Shown one piece after another: positions 29,880-41,307 of a DNA stretch of 64,000 bases. A model generated the notes under the pieces. It was given only the letters and a program-made list of their open reading frames with translations, was not told the origin of the DNA and ran no database searches. The position numbers and the translations under genes were made by a program. The first letter of the stretch is position 1, and the number at the start of each line of letters is the position of its first letter. The stretch is from Dolomedes plantarius (Eukaryota > Arthropoda > Arachnida > Araneae > Dolomedidae), in contig OU015493.1 of assembly GCA_907164885.2 (NCBI GenBank), forward strand, positions 219,680,781 to 219,744,780, written 5' to 3'.

Positions 29880-31420
29880 CACTGGTGTAAGAAATTAAGA
29901 GAATTAGCAGACTTGGTCGATTATCTCTAGAACTATTGTACCGATTTTAATGAAATTTGATATGTACATACATTGATACAATACAAAACAAATAACCATT
30001 CAATATTTGTAATACACAAGCATGATCGTGCGTAACACTCGGTATTGTCGGAAGGTATTACAGTGGTTGCAGAATAAACAAAAAAGGGGTTAATTTTGAA
30101 AAAATACAAAATTCACAAAAAGATGGGTTAATTTTGTAGCAATTTGTTAATTTCAAATTGTAACAATAAAAATGAGTAGCCACCAACATTTAGATGATGG
30201 AATGAGGTGGCGAATTGTGGGGAGGCTAGAAGCAGGCCAATCTCAATTCCAAATTTGTAGAGAGTTCAATTTAACGCCGTGTAACTTATGGAAACAGTTC
30301 CATGATACCGGATCCATCGAGAGAAAGCCTGGGCAAGTTCGTCCAAGAGCCACGTCGGCCAGAGAAGATCGCCATTTGTCGATTATAGCGAGGCGTAACA
30401 GGAGTGCTACAGCATCTCAGCTCTCTCGTGGCTTGTATGCAGCCACAGGAACCCGTGTATCAAGGGTGACTGTTTCCAAAAGACTTCATGAGAGAGGGTT
30501 GTTTGCAAGAAGACCTGCTGTTTGCGTCCCGCTCACATCTACGAACAGGAGAATACGTTTATCATGGTGCAGAGAGGATAGAGATTGGAGTGTGGATCAA
30601 TGGACGACCGTTCTCTTCACTGATGAGTCCCGGTTCAGCCTAAACACCGATTATCGCCGTACGTTCATATGGAGAGAACCAGGGCCCGCTACCTACCCTA
30701 CAATGTCCGCGAAATCGACCATTATGGCGGAGGAGGTTTAATGGTCTGGGCAGGCATCATGTTGGATGGCTGCACACCTCTCCATTTCTTTGAAAGAGAC
30801 ACTGTTACTGGTGTGAGGTACAGGGATGAGGTCTTGGAGACCTATGTTCGCCTTTTCAGGGGTGCAGTTGGCCCTGAGTTCATTTTAATGGACGATAGCG
30901 CGAGGCCACATAGAGCTCTTCTAGTCGACAAATTTCTAGAGAGTGAGGATATTCGCCGAATGGATTGGCCAGCCAGATCTCCAGACCTTAACCCTATAGA
31001 GCATGTCTAGGACGCTCTGAGGAGGGCAATTGAAACTCGCAACCCTCCTCCGAGAGCCATCCAGGGAATCAAAACAGCGTTGCTGAACGAGTGGGACCAA
31101 TTGCATCAGGAAATGATAAACTGCCTTATTTCAAGTATGAAATCACGCTTCAAGACCTATATATCTGTAAGAGGGGACCATACCCCCTATTAACCCATCT
31201 ATTAACCCATTTTTTTTTGTTTATTCTGCAACCGCTGTTTCATACCTTCCGACTTCAACGAGTGTTACGCACAATCATCCGTGTGTATTACAATTATTGA
31301 ATGGTTATTTGTTTTGTATTGTATCAATGTATGTACATATCAAATTTCATTAAAATCGGTACAGTAGTTCTAGAGACAATCGACCAAGTCTGCAAATTCT
31401 CTTAATTTCTTACACCAGTG
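29880..31420 (+). mobile_element. Second Tc1-like transposon with long inverted repeats
   Basis: 1541 bp, TA at 29878-29879 and 31421-31422. The ends CACTGGTGTAAGAAATTAAG are inverted repeats of about 230 bp with only scattered differences, reaching to AATAAACAAAAAA near 30085. It starts 6 bp (TATATA) after the end of the previous Tc1. Confidence 0.9.
30172..31193 (+). pseudogene. Tc1-family transposase, one frameshift and one stop
   Basis: The ATG at 30172 begins a transposase of a different family from its neighbour. HTH region, then FTDESRFSLNTD (first Asp). The frame shifts near 30684-30692 and resumes as YGGGGLMVWAGI, LMDDSARPHRA (second Asp) and SPDLNPIEH (Glu), with 34 residues between: canonical DD34E. 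A TAG follows EHV where the family has Trp. After it the frame stays open to TAA at 31191-31193. Two lesions, so an old but not very old copy. Confidence 0.88.
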
Positions 31421-31456
31421 TATTTTACATCAATTATGTACATTGATCGTCGTATT

Positions 31457-31458
<2 letters not shown>

Positions 31459-31496
<38 letters not shown>
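31459..31496. repeat. (TA)n microsatellite
   Basis: About 18 TA units. It interrupts the 3' part of the LTR element that follows. Confidence 0.95.
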
Positions 31497-33472
31497 CTTC
31501 CCTGCACCAGTCTGTCCATTCCGTGGAGCCTCTCTTGATGGTCGCAGTTCTGGTAAAGGGATTCGTTGACCGTGTGGTCATCCTTCGTGCAGCAGAGCGT
31601 TGGTCCTGTGGCGCTGGTCCGGCTTGACGATGGACAGGAGGTCTCTTGGGAGGAGGCCAACCTTGCTGGGCGGCTGATATCTTGCGTTTCCTGTACTTAT
31701 GCAAAGGAGCTTTAAAACTGCAATTCCTCCTTTTGATAACCTTGTGTACCTTATGTGTGCCACGTTCATCCTTTGATGGAGGTTTTGCAGTACACACTTT
31801 ACTTTGCTTCGTACTTTTGCTTGTATCGGTATTAGATTTTAATGCAGATTCTATTTTTTCAAACTTATACACCGCACCTATGTATTCAGTTACTGGCTTT
31901 ATCTCGCCATTTATGATACGTTTACAAGTGAGTTCGACGCTTGTTTCATGTTTTTCAACAACCTGACTCTGTTTTTCGTATTTGTGCTTATACGACTTCT
32001 TGTTTACCGCCTTAATTACTTCAGTATTAGCAGTTTTAATGCTGGAACCTGAAGGCGCTTTTTCACGTTTTTTATCCCCCTTAACTTTAGTGTTATCCTC
32101 TTTTGACGAAAAAGTCTCTATAAAACGTCCTTCTTCAGAATCGCTATCATTTAAATTTTTTAACACTGCTTCAGTTTTAGGAAGATTAAGCTTTTCCTAC
32201 TGGTGCGTTTTAATGCAAACTACGTCTATAACTTCCGAAGCATCAGCTAAACTACTTACAGCATAACTCTGTGTCATCTTTTCATCCTGATTCTCAGTCT
32301 GGTTTTCATGTACTTTATTTAAACCCCTATTATCAACCTGGCCTACACAATCCCCATTCGGCTGGGAACTTGAAATAATATCATCATTACCTAGCGAGTT
32401 CCTAATATCGTTTAAAGAATTTCTTTTTGTCGTCAACTAATAAGTATTCACTAACTTCCGTAACACATACTTCGTCATCTACTAAATTTTCTTCATTAAG
32501 AGATGTGTGAATATCATCTAAAATATCAGGTATAGCATTAATAATTTCAGGTATAGCATTAATAGAAGTATGAGAAGATTTATTTTCTAAACCACTAGCA
32601 TTAGTATCGGCACTACTTTCAGGAAATTGCACTGGAATTACCGTATTTTTCCAGCTAGGCTCACTTTCTTTATAAGCCACAAAAATACCCCGACTTTCAC
32701 TATTCTCAAAATAATGATTACTGCTCGGACAAGTTAATACATTTGACCACACAGTTTCAACAGGTTGAACCATATCATGTGAAACAACTTGCCAGTGCAC
32801 GTGAGGTGCTTGTATATTATTTACTTTAAGTGCACTAATTTCATTGTAACGCCGTAAGCTTCTATTATTTCGCCCGCGATACTGGTTTCGATGCTGGTTT
32901 GAAACTTGCGAAAAATTTTGGCGGGGGTGTATAAAACTTCACGTACCTGGGTGAGGGTACGGGGTAGCGAAGAAATGCCTATTGTCATGTTTAGCTAAAG
33001 CTTGAAGGAGGGTAACCTTGCTTGTAATTTTCTGATTGTCCAAAAAATCTTGAACACTTGGCTTCGAACGTTGGATAACAATTTTTAAGATTACCGCTTC
33101 CGTCACCCCTTCTAGATATTCCTCACACTTGTAAATCTTTTCCATAGCAAAATCTAACGCAGACTGACCTTCACGTTGCCTTAGCGAATAAATTTCCGCT
33201 TCAATTTGACTTTGATTAAAGGTCTTTGGAAAAACGCTAAGAAACTGTTGCTTGAATGACAAATAGTCAAAAACCAGATTACTGCTTTGCATACACGTGT
33301 ACCACTTATATGCACTACCTCTTAAAGCGGCTAGAGCAATTTTAAGTTTCTCCCCCTCTGGGGTGCATTGTTGCTGAAAGTAATGCTCAATTTTCTTTAG
33401 GAATTGGCTTAAGGGGCCGCCATTGAAGGTGGCTTCGAATGGCGCAAAATGCTGAACCATAATTACACTCAT
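31497..33472 (-). pseudogene. gag: Gag plus C-terminal ORF of copy C, broken
   Basis: From the ATG at 33472 the capsid-like part is recognisable but lacks 12 codons after MSV. An Arg codon has become TGA near 32940, a one-base insertion shifts the frame near 32430 (DDKKKFF), and a Tyr codon has become TAG near 32199. At the position of the copy A/B amber stop this copy has CAG (DEKMTQSYAVSS). It therefore shows that the Gag and basic ORF were once continuous. The basic ORF runs into the TA array. Confidence 0.8.
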
Positions 33473-33606
33473 TTTCAAATAGTATATAAGTCCTTGCAAC
33501 AATTTTAATCTATATAAGTACACAGTACACAGTTTAACTTCAATTATGTTGTTCGTTATAAATGTAACGATAACAACCAGGGTATATATAAACTTTCGGG
33601 CGCCAG

Positions 33607-34105
33607 TATAGAGAAATATAACTCAGTTCTACCCAGACTTGGGTGTATATAATTTGAAGTGGCACTCTAAATGAATTTGATACAAACACAGTTTATACAT
33701 GAAACAATGTTTATTGAATTCGTTGCACATATAGAATTTGCTTTTACAGCAATAAGCATACGTACTACTTGTACGGAATATATATATATATTAACATTCA
33801 ATAGAAATACACATTGCCATACTCACAAACCAGCAGAGAGTCAAACCAGCAGTACTGCCACGTAAACTTTGGGACCCTAAGCACTAGCGCAGGATAACAC
33901 CTGGAGCTACTTACCCCGTAGCTCCCTCTCGCTTATCTATTAACCTTAACAACCTCTTTCAACCCTAACAACCTTTTTTATTAATGGCGCTGCATGGTAT
34001 TTATACTAAGCGCGTATGCCGAAATTAGCATATCTCAAACAGCTTCTTAAATTCATTCACTCAAAAGTTCGATTCTTGTGAATCGAATCTTGTGTATACC
34101 TTACA
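33607..34105 (-). repeat. 5' LTR of copy C
   Basis: About 499 bp; same ends as the copy A LTR, with extra blocks near 33780-33850 and 33895-33960. Confidence 0.8.
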
Positions 34106-34589
34106 AATTGATAAGATCTAATGTGGTGGATACCTTATTTTCTGTTGTTGCATAGGTAACGAACTGCAGCAAAGCATTATTGAAAGAATAATTCATGAAA
34201 ATGTTTACTCTCACTTACAGCATGTCTAGAAGTAATTTTGATCATTTAGTTGTGTACCAGAGATTTTAGCCGTTCCACGAGATTACAGCTTTCACATGTT
34301 AATCTACCGCTCGATTAAACGGTTGCGTGCTTTATTTTCCATCTCTAAAAGTAAGTTTCATGAAAATGAAGCAGGCTTTTACTCGATAGCTCCATGGAAA
34401 TATTTCTCATGAATAATTGCGAATCATGTTTATTGTTTTCTTTAATAAAAGAATTTCAAGTGTATAACCCTTTCAGTTCATTATTTTTAAATCGTCAATT
34501 TTGGCCCCATTCCCTTTTCAGAACAATCCAGAATTATTACTCTCATGAAGTAGCTTTGAGAGACACCTCTAACAAACTATAGAGTTATT
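34106..34589. other. Unassigned spacer
   Basis: No gene or recognisable repeat; the 62-codon frame at 34394 resembles nothing. Confidence 0.5.
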
Positions 34590-34832
34590 GTCTAGATCAG
34601 GCGTTGGCAACCTATGGCACGTGTGCCAGGCTTGGCACGCTGTGGAGTTCTTAATGACACTCTACACTACTCTACATTGGAAATAAATTCAGCATTTTCT
34701 TTTACGTAAGCTAGCAGTAAAAGTATAGTCACACGGACTCCCCTCGTAAATTGAGTGGGTCCGTTCCGAGTGCGTTCTGTTCGGCGCATCGGTATACGAA
34801 TGTAATGACAGAATACTAATTTGACTTTGTGA

Positions 34833-35005
34833 CAGTAGCGTAGCGAGCATAACTGGCGCCCGGGGCACGATACCTTTTTGGCGCCCCCCCCCCAATGGTC
34901 TTGGGGACCAAATGGTCGAATGGTCGTGGGGAACATTTGGCGCCCCTCTGGGAGTGGCGCCCGGGGCATGATAGATCCCCTTGCCCCCCTCTCGCTACGC
35001 CACTG
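34833..35005. mobile_element. hAT-type MITE, copy 1
   Basis: 173 bp. Ends CAGTAGCGTAGCGAG and CAGTGGCGTAGCGAG (inward). Perfect 8-bp duplication CTTTGTGA at 34825-34832 and 35006-35013. Inside are paired GGCGCC(C) blocks and a C-run. Same family as 46775-46957. Confidence 0.92.
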
Positions 35006-35154
35006 CTTTGTGACAATATGTAACATAGCTTATACTAAGTCTCATATTGTTATATGGTATGTAACAAAGTTCAGTTGTTTTTTGTTTAAGTTTTTTGTGA
35101 AGACTTGTATTTTATTGGTTTAATTTTTGTTATAATTCATCCATATTTCATCAA

Positions 35155-36994
35155 ATGGAGAATAAGAAACAAAAACTTGATGTTCGCGGTTTTCAAGACT
35201 CTTGGACGAATTAATATGAATTTATACAACAAAAGGATCGTACTGTATGTGTGATATGTCACGAAAGCGTCGTATGTCGCACATCAAGTGTACAAAGACA
35301 TTTCAAAACGAAACATCAGTACACATTTAATAACAACGATGAGAAATGTGAAGCTATAAAGGGAGCTGTTTCTGGTTATAAGTAACTTTTTTGTGGAATA
35401 ACTGGAACAAAGCCTAAAGCGATATAATGCAGCTTCGCAATTTCTCATTGCATAGCTGCCAAAGGCAAGCCCTTTACAGATGGGAAATATATAAAGGAAA
35501 TCTTTATAAAAAGTGCTGAAAAGTTGTTCAGCGATTTACCTAACAAACAAACAATACTATCAAGAATTCGAGAAATACCGGCTTCTGCGCGAACAATTGA
35601 AAGAAGAATAACTGCAATGGCAGAAAATGTAACAACAAAACAGAATTCTGGATTACAAGAAGCTGTTGCATTTAGCCTCTCTGTTGATGAAGCACCGATA
35701 TAAATGATGTTGCGCGGCTTGCAGTAATTGCACGGTATTGTGATAAAAGTCAAGTTTATGAAGAATTGTGCAGCTTGATTCCTCTGTCTGGGACAAATAA
35801 GGGGCAGGATATTCTTTCTTCATTCATAAATTATTTTGACAGCAAAAACATTAATATAGAAAAAATATTTTGTGTAACTACTGATGGCGCACCTGCAATG
35901 GTTGGCAAGGATAGAGGATTTAACAAACTTCTTGAAAATCATATTGGACATAAAATATCTAACATCCATTGTATAATACACCAGGAAAGTTTAGTTGCCA
36001 AAATTTCGTCACAGCGCTTAATTCCTGTAATGAACACTGTTGTTAAAATAGTTAATTTAATAGTGTCTCGTTCTTCATTGACACACAGGTAATTTAAATC
36101 TCTTTTAGAAGAAATGGAAAGTGAATATGTGGACCTCCTCTTATACAGCCATGTCCGTTGGCTTAGTCGAGGTAATGTTTTGAATAAGTTTGTGTCATGT
36201 CTGGAACACATTCAAGTTTTTCTTGATGAGAAGGAACAACATTTACCCGAATCGAAAGATAAAGAATGGTTATGCAAATTGATGTTTCTGACTGATGTAA
36301 CTAAATATCTCAATGAACTAAACTTAAGATTGCAAGGAAAGTACCAAACTGTGCTCGAAGTTTTTGAATATTGGAAAGGATTTGATACAAAATTAAATAT
36401 ATTTTTATGTGGTATTAATACTAGTACCTACAAATACTTCCCAAATGTTAAAGCGCTTGCAAATAAATCGACCATAGACAAAGGTGAACTTAAAACCTAC
36501 GTCGAAGCACTTAAAGAGGAATTTTCCAAAAGACTTTGAAGCTCATATGACTATGTTTTCCTTTCTCATAAAACCAGATTTAATAGATCCACTAATGATC
36601 CCGTTTGATCTTTCAATTTTTGAGTGGATGGAAGTTTATAATTTTGAAATGGAACTTATCGAACTAACATCTTCAGAGTTATGGAAAGCAAAATTTATGG
36701 AATTAAGAAAAAATCTAGAAGATGACTCTAAGGAAAAATCCTATATTAAATTGTTGGATGTCATTGCCGGAAAGATTTACTTGTTTAAAGAAAATTGCAA
36801 GTGCTCTGCTTTCCGCTTTTGGTTCTACATATCTCTGTGAACAAATTTTTTCTCTCATGAAACATATTTTGAGTCCACAAAGAAGTTTTTTAACAACTGA
36901 ACATTCAGAATCTTGTGTGAAATTAAAAGTGACAAATTATAACCCCGATATTGAAATATTAAGTAATTCGGTGCAGGGACAAGGTTCACATTAA
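35155..36994 (+). pseudogene. hAT transposase (ZBED5/SCAND3-like), degraded
   Basis: The ATG at 35155 starts MENKKQKLDVRGFQDSW. A BED zinc finger follows: CVICHE...HFKTKH. Catalytic landmarks: FSLSVDEAPI (first acid region), VTTDGAPAMVGKDRGF (second), HCIIHQESLVAK and HVRWLSRGNVL. The C-terminal dimerisation motif TYLCEQIFSLM is near 36830. There are stops after DSWTN and GYK, a stop after DEAPI, a stop at LTHR*FKS (36090, Gln to stop) and a frameshift near 36536. Family order and length fit ZBED-type hAT transposases. Not functional. Confidence 0.85.
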
Positions 36995-37233
36995 AAAATT
37001 TTTAATTTGTGTTGGAATTTTCTGCTGTTTATTCTTTTAATAAATATGTTTAAAAGATAAATTAGTTATCACATTCTTCTCCTCTAGAACTCCATTATAT
37101 AATTTGATGGACATATATACACCTATTCATATATACCTACTACTACTTTCTGGTAACAAGAATTAAGGCAGCACCCTGAATCATATGGTAGAGTGACTTG
37201 GCACACCACCGCTAAAAGGTTGCCGGTCTAGAT

Positions 37234-37993
37234 TATAGAGCGTTCAGAGTCCGCATGTTTCTACGATAATTGCTTGCATATATCAAGCCGTACTACAGTA
37301 CATTAAGACTGTGTATATTCGGGAAGCATGTTGGATGTTTTATTTTAAATGTTTGGTTGCAAATCGTGAACAATTTCTTTCGCAGAAGGAGGAAGGATGG
37401 TTTATGCTGCCATCTATTGGATTATTTGGAAATGTGTAATTGATAGTAATGAAAATTTTCGAGATAAAATTCTGGCTAACTACAATTTAAAAGAATCCAA
37501 CTGCAGGTTTCGCCATCAAGTTGGCAATGACTTGAGAGGCATTTCTTTGCAAATTAAAATTTTTTTACTTTTGGTCCCATTCTGTATATTAAACTGCTTT
37601 GAGGATTTTCAATTGACAGCCAAAGCAGTAGATATGTATTCTGAAGCAAAGGAATTTGCCGTGAAAAATTATTTAACCTTTTGAAAATGATTTAAAGTTT
37701 TATCAACGGAATACTTTTTAACTTTTGAAGGCAGATTATACTGTTAACTTGTACAGAATGGAAAACATTTTGCCAGTGGAGTTATTGACTCGCCAAATAG
37801 ATCTGAAAACCAAAAATCTTCAACTTTTTAAAAGCCTTGCTTGAATAGCCAAGTACACAATGATATTATTATTATTAAAATTCGTAGGAGAAAAAAATTC
37901 AGATACGAATGAGACTAAAAGCAAGTTTTCTCTCTCTAAAAAAAAATAAAATTCTTTGAGTAGTACCATGATTTTCGTGCGTAACAACTATCA
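37234..37993. other. Unassigned region
   Basis: A 95-codon plus frame (37397-37684) has no recognisable domain. Its start, TGCTGCCATCTATTG, is similar to 40566-40640, so it is probably repeat-derived. Confidence 0.45.
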
Positions 37994-38258
37994 TTTGAGG
38001 CGTTGAAAGGCAAAGTGGTGTAAGTCACATTTTCAACTTTTTACATTTGGGGGCAAATATCTAATCTCCATGTTCAATTTATAGTGGAATTATAAATAAT
38101 TATTATTTGCAATATTGTAATAATTGTTATGAATTATAATTTGTTCAATTTATGATGAAATTTTTTGTAGTTTTTGCAGTTAAACTCTCTTGACTTACAC
38201 CACTTGACTTACTGACTTACACCACTTTACCTTTCACCGCCTCATTTTGCAGATGATA
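37994..38258. repeat. Palindromic MITE-like element
   Basis: TTTGAGGCGTTGAAAGGCAAA-GTGGTGTAAGTCA at the left has an inverted match at the right (AATGAGGCGGTGAAAGGTAAA-GTGGTGTAAGTCA, inward). The arms are about 36 bp, with AT-rich centre. GTGGTGTAAGTCA occurs twice in the right arm. The exact ends and target duplication are unclear. Confidence 0.6.
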
Positions 38259-38394
38259 TGTCCCCATTTGCATCCAAACAGATGTCCACACACTAAATGC
38301 AAAACTGTAGAGAGAGGCATGTTGCTTTTTGAAGAAAAATAACTGCCATTGTAAAGAAGAGGGATTGTAATTACTTAAGGTTGCTGTCTACTAA

Positions 38395-38745
38395 CCCGAT
38401 TAGATTCGCTCACCTCAATCCCTATGGGCCCACTATTGACAGCTACATAAATAATGATCATCCAATAAAAATGGTATTTGCTGATAGCCTCAACTTTTCT
38501 GTTCCTCGCAACAGGATTCATTTCATAAATTGCGTCCACCAAAGCAGTGGACGAGCGTTTCGAACACACTAAACCAGATTTTCCCTCCGAAAAATTTAAA
38601 ATTTAAAAATATTTGCATTTAAAAAAGAAAAATGCCCCCGGGTGTCAAATTTCTTTCTCTATGGCAATTAAAAAAAATATCTGTCCATCCAAGTCCTTGG
38701 ACGCATTTTCCCACCAAGTTAGCATTGAGGTGAGCGAATCCAATA
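38395..38745. repeat. Dispersed repeat with inverted ends, copy 1
   Basis: Ends GATTAGATTCGCTCACCTCAAT and ATTGGATTCGCTCACCTCAAT (inward). Interior ACAGCTACATAAATAATGAT and TTTCTTTCTCTATGG. A related block is at 45640-45965. Confidence 0.7.
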
Positions 38746-38753
38746 GTGTTAGG

Positions 38754-39254
38754 CAGGGTCCGATTTAGAAAATTCTTGACTAGGCACAACTCGGGATGGG
38801 GGCCCTCTAACACTGATGTGGGCGTAACATTTCCAAAACTGACACACACACACCAAAAAAAAAAAAAAAAAATCATGAATCATTGTGAAAGTACTATTTT
38901 ACCAAGAATTGGCTATTTGAAGCGTAGAAGCCTAGAACATTATCAAATACCAAAAAGAAATACAACATATTAACACCATCATTAAAACACCAACAAAATG
39001 CAACTAGAAAAACTTATTAATCCCTTATATACACTATAATATACATAATATGATGAACTATACATATAACTATACATAATATGATGAACCAATGAATCAA
39101 ATTTGAAAGGATATATAAAAAAATGCTATTAAAAAAGGCAAAAAAAATGATTTGGGAATTTCCTTTTTTTTTTAAATAAAATTTTTTTTGGGCCCCCAAC
39201 ATTCAGGTGCCCCTAGGCCCGGGCCTACTGGGCCTAATGGAAAATCAGGGCCTG
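38754..39254. mobile_element. Non-autonomous hAT-type element, 501 bp
   Basis: Target duplication GTGTTAGG at 38746-38753 and 39255-39262 (perfect). Ends CAGGGTCCGATTTAG and CAGGCCCTGATTTTC. Interior has GGGGGCCC motifs near both ends and a long A-run. No ORF. Same family as 52840-53714. Confidence 0.88.
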
Positions 39255-39262
39255 GTGTTAGG

Positions 39263-39734
39263 ACACAAACTGGGAAATTCCTCAGCATTTCCACTAGATG
39301 AATGAAATTTTCTCTGTCATACAAAAGGTTGGTTTAAAGGGAGCTCTGCAGAGAAAATTTATTTTTGCAAATTTTGTATTGACATTTTTTTCCCTCCACG
39401 TCTTTCTGTAAGGGTCATTAAGCTTATATATAAAAAATATTTGAAATGTTGAATTAAAAAAATTAAAATTCTAAATTTAAAAGGTGATGAATTTGCTCAA
39501 ATATCTATCTAAACAATCTGACAAGGATTGAAAATAATTTATTTTAAGAATTTACATAAGATACTTCGTAAACCTTTTCAACACTTAAATGAGGCACACA
39601 CAAAAAAAAATTCTTTTTTTCACTCCGAAATGTTCTCTTGGGGAGTAATATTTAACAAATCTACAATTAGGAATGCAATGAAATCGGAGCAAAGATGACC
39701 TGTACAAAATTTCGTAAAGGCACATCACGTAATA
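39263..39734. other. Unassigned spacer
   Basis: AT-rich, no gene or repeat recognised. Confidence 0.5.
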
Positions 39735-39742
39735 TTTTAAAC

Positions 39743-40525
39743 CATAGATTCTTAAACTGTGGTCCGCGGACCCCTGGGGGTCCGCGTAGCCATTACCGGG
39801 GGTCCGCGAAACAGTTTTGACATTAACAATCTATACTTGAAAAAGATATTCACGAAGAATTATCATGCGATACGTCTTTGAAACTACAATTCAACAAAAA
39901 TGAACTCACAAATTTTTGGTTATTTCTCAGATCTGATTACCCTGCACTTGCAAATGAAGCCTTCCAACATTTGATTCCGTTCTGCACAACATATTTATGT
40001 ATACAGGCTTTCTCGGTACTGTTATATATATGAAATCAAAGTATAGAAACAAACTCAATGTAGAAGCGGACCTCAGAATAAAACTTTCTAACATAGAGAA
40101 TAGCATTGAGATTCTGGTTTCAAGACAACCACTGCACCCATCTCATTAAGTAAAAATCGGTTACAGAAAACATATAATAATATAGACCTATTTTGACCAA
40201 TATTTGACCAAGAAATGTTTGTATGAGTTTAATGCATTATGATTTGTAACTTTTAAAATTCTTTTTACTATTTTTATTCATTTAATGTTTTTTATTCTAT
40301 GTCCTAATAAAAATGTTTGTCTCTATAAATGCGCAAGACCATTTATTAAAATAACCAGCGATACATTTTTACCAATATTTATTATAACGTCGTGCCTATG
40401 AGATTATTGAGCCAGAAATTAAGTCTCAAAAATGACTTAAAAGACCTAGAATTGGGCTGGGGTCCGCAAAAAGAAATGTTGTTCAAGAGGGGGGTCCTCG
40501 GACTACATAAGTTTAAGAACCCCTG
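39743..40525 (+). mobile_element. Deleted hAT transposon, 783 bp
   Basis: Ends CATAGATTCTTAAACTGTGG and CAGGGGTTCTTAAACTTATG (inward), with GGTCCGCGGACCCC-type subterminal motifs. Flanking 8-mers TTTTAAAC (39735-39742) and TTTTAGAC (40526-40533) match at 7 of 8. Carries only the transposase C-terminus. Confidence 0.82.
39840..40149 (+). pseudogene. hAT transposase C-terminal fragment
   Basis: FWLFLRSDYPALANEAFQHL, then PFCTTYLCIQAFS is the hAT dimerisation region. After a frameshift near 40030 it continues YRNKLNVEADLRIKLSNIE and ends at TAA 40147-40149. In the hAT family this region holds the oligomerisation interface. Everything upstream is missing. Confidence 0.75.
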
Positions 40526-40533
40526 TTTTAGAC

Positions 40534-41305
40534 AAAGAGTGAAAAACCTGTTGACAAGCGTGACTGCTGCCATCTATTGTTTGTATTTGGAAATGGAAAA
40601 TTGATATTGCAGAAAAATTTCGGGAAAATGCTCTGATATAAAACATTATTAGTAAATGAGCCATTACGCCTTAAAATCGGTGTCCTTTTAAGGGTAAACT
40701 ACAGACAGCCGCTGAGTACGCATAGACAATACAGAATAAGGAATGATATTTTTTGTTAATTTTTACCTAAACGAAATACAAATGTTTAATATTTAAATAT
40801 GCAGTTTTTGTCCCATGGGGTTTGGCAGCAAAATAAGTGTAGATGGTAAAGAAGACTTTTTAAAAAAAATTCTTACTATGCAAAGTAAATAGATACCCAA
40901 AATCTACAATTCATTGATTTTTGAAATAGTTTCCCAAAATTTGTCTTTTTTAATTTTTCAATATAAATATTTCAATATAAATTTCCAATATAAATATTCG
41001 TTTGGATATTGAAATTCAAATGAAAAAAAAAAAAACTTTGATTATAATTTATTTATCACTTACTATCGAGGCCAGGGGGAAAAAAGGAAAACATCACATT
41101 ATCGAATATCAACTTCCATATACACCCCCGATTCATCTGAGCGGTGGATGACCAATTTTATTTATTAGTATATGACCTTCAACCCTGTTTACAATAAGGC
41201 CTCTTTCACACGAGGCGGTTAGTTGATTCAACTAGCTGAACGGGCGGCTGTCAAGGAGTGAAGCCACATAACAAATGGTGGGGAATCGCCCGAACCTAGG
41301 GATGC
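40534..41305. other. Unassigned AT-rich spacer
   Basis: No gene. CTGCTGCCATCTATTGTTTG near 40563 resembles 37400. Several A- or T-runs. Confidence 0.45.
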
Positions 41306-41307
41306 GA

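Larger units (their letters stand above)
31497..34105 (-). mobile_element. Gag-bearing LTR element, copy C (3'-truncated)
   Basis: Same family as copies A and B but diverged by several percent. The 5' LTR (33607-34105), the primer site TGGCGCCCGAAAG (33593-33605), Gag and most of the second ORF are present. The 3' internal region and 3' LTR are absent: the sequence breaks at the TA array. Also lacks pol, showing that the pol-less form is a family trait. Confidence 0.85.
34598..37225 (+). mobile_element. ZBED-type hAT transposon
   Basis: 8-bp target duplication GTCTAGAT at 34590-34597 and 37226-37233. Left end CAGGCGTTGGCAACCT; right end, read inward, C-GGCAACCTTTT, with a small gap. It encodes a degraded hAT transposase. 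A MITE (34833-35005) is nested within its 5' untranslated part. Confidence 0.8.

Noticed and set aside
37397..37684. 95-codon host gene
   Set aside because: No domain, no similarity to known proteins that I recognise, and its start resembles a repeat at 40566.
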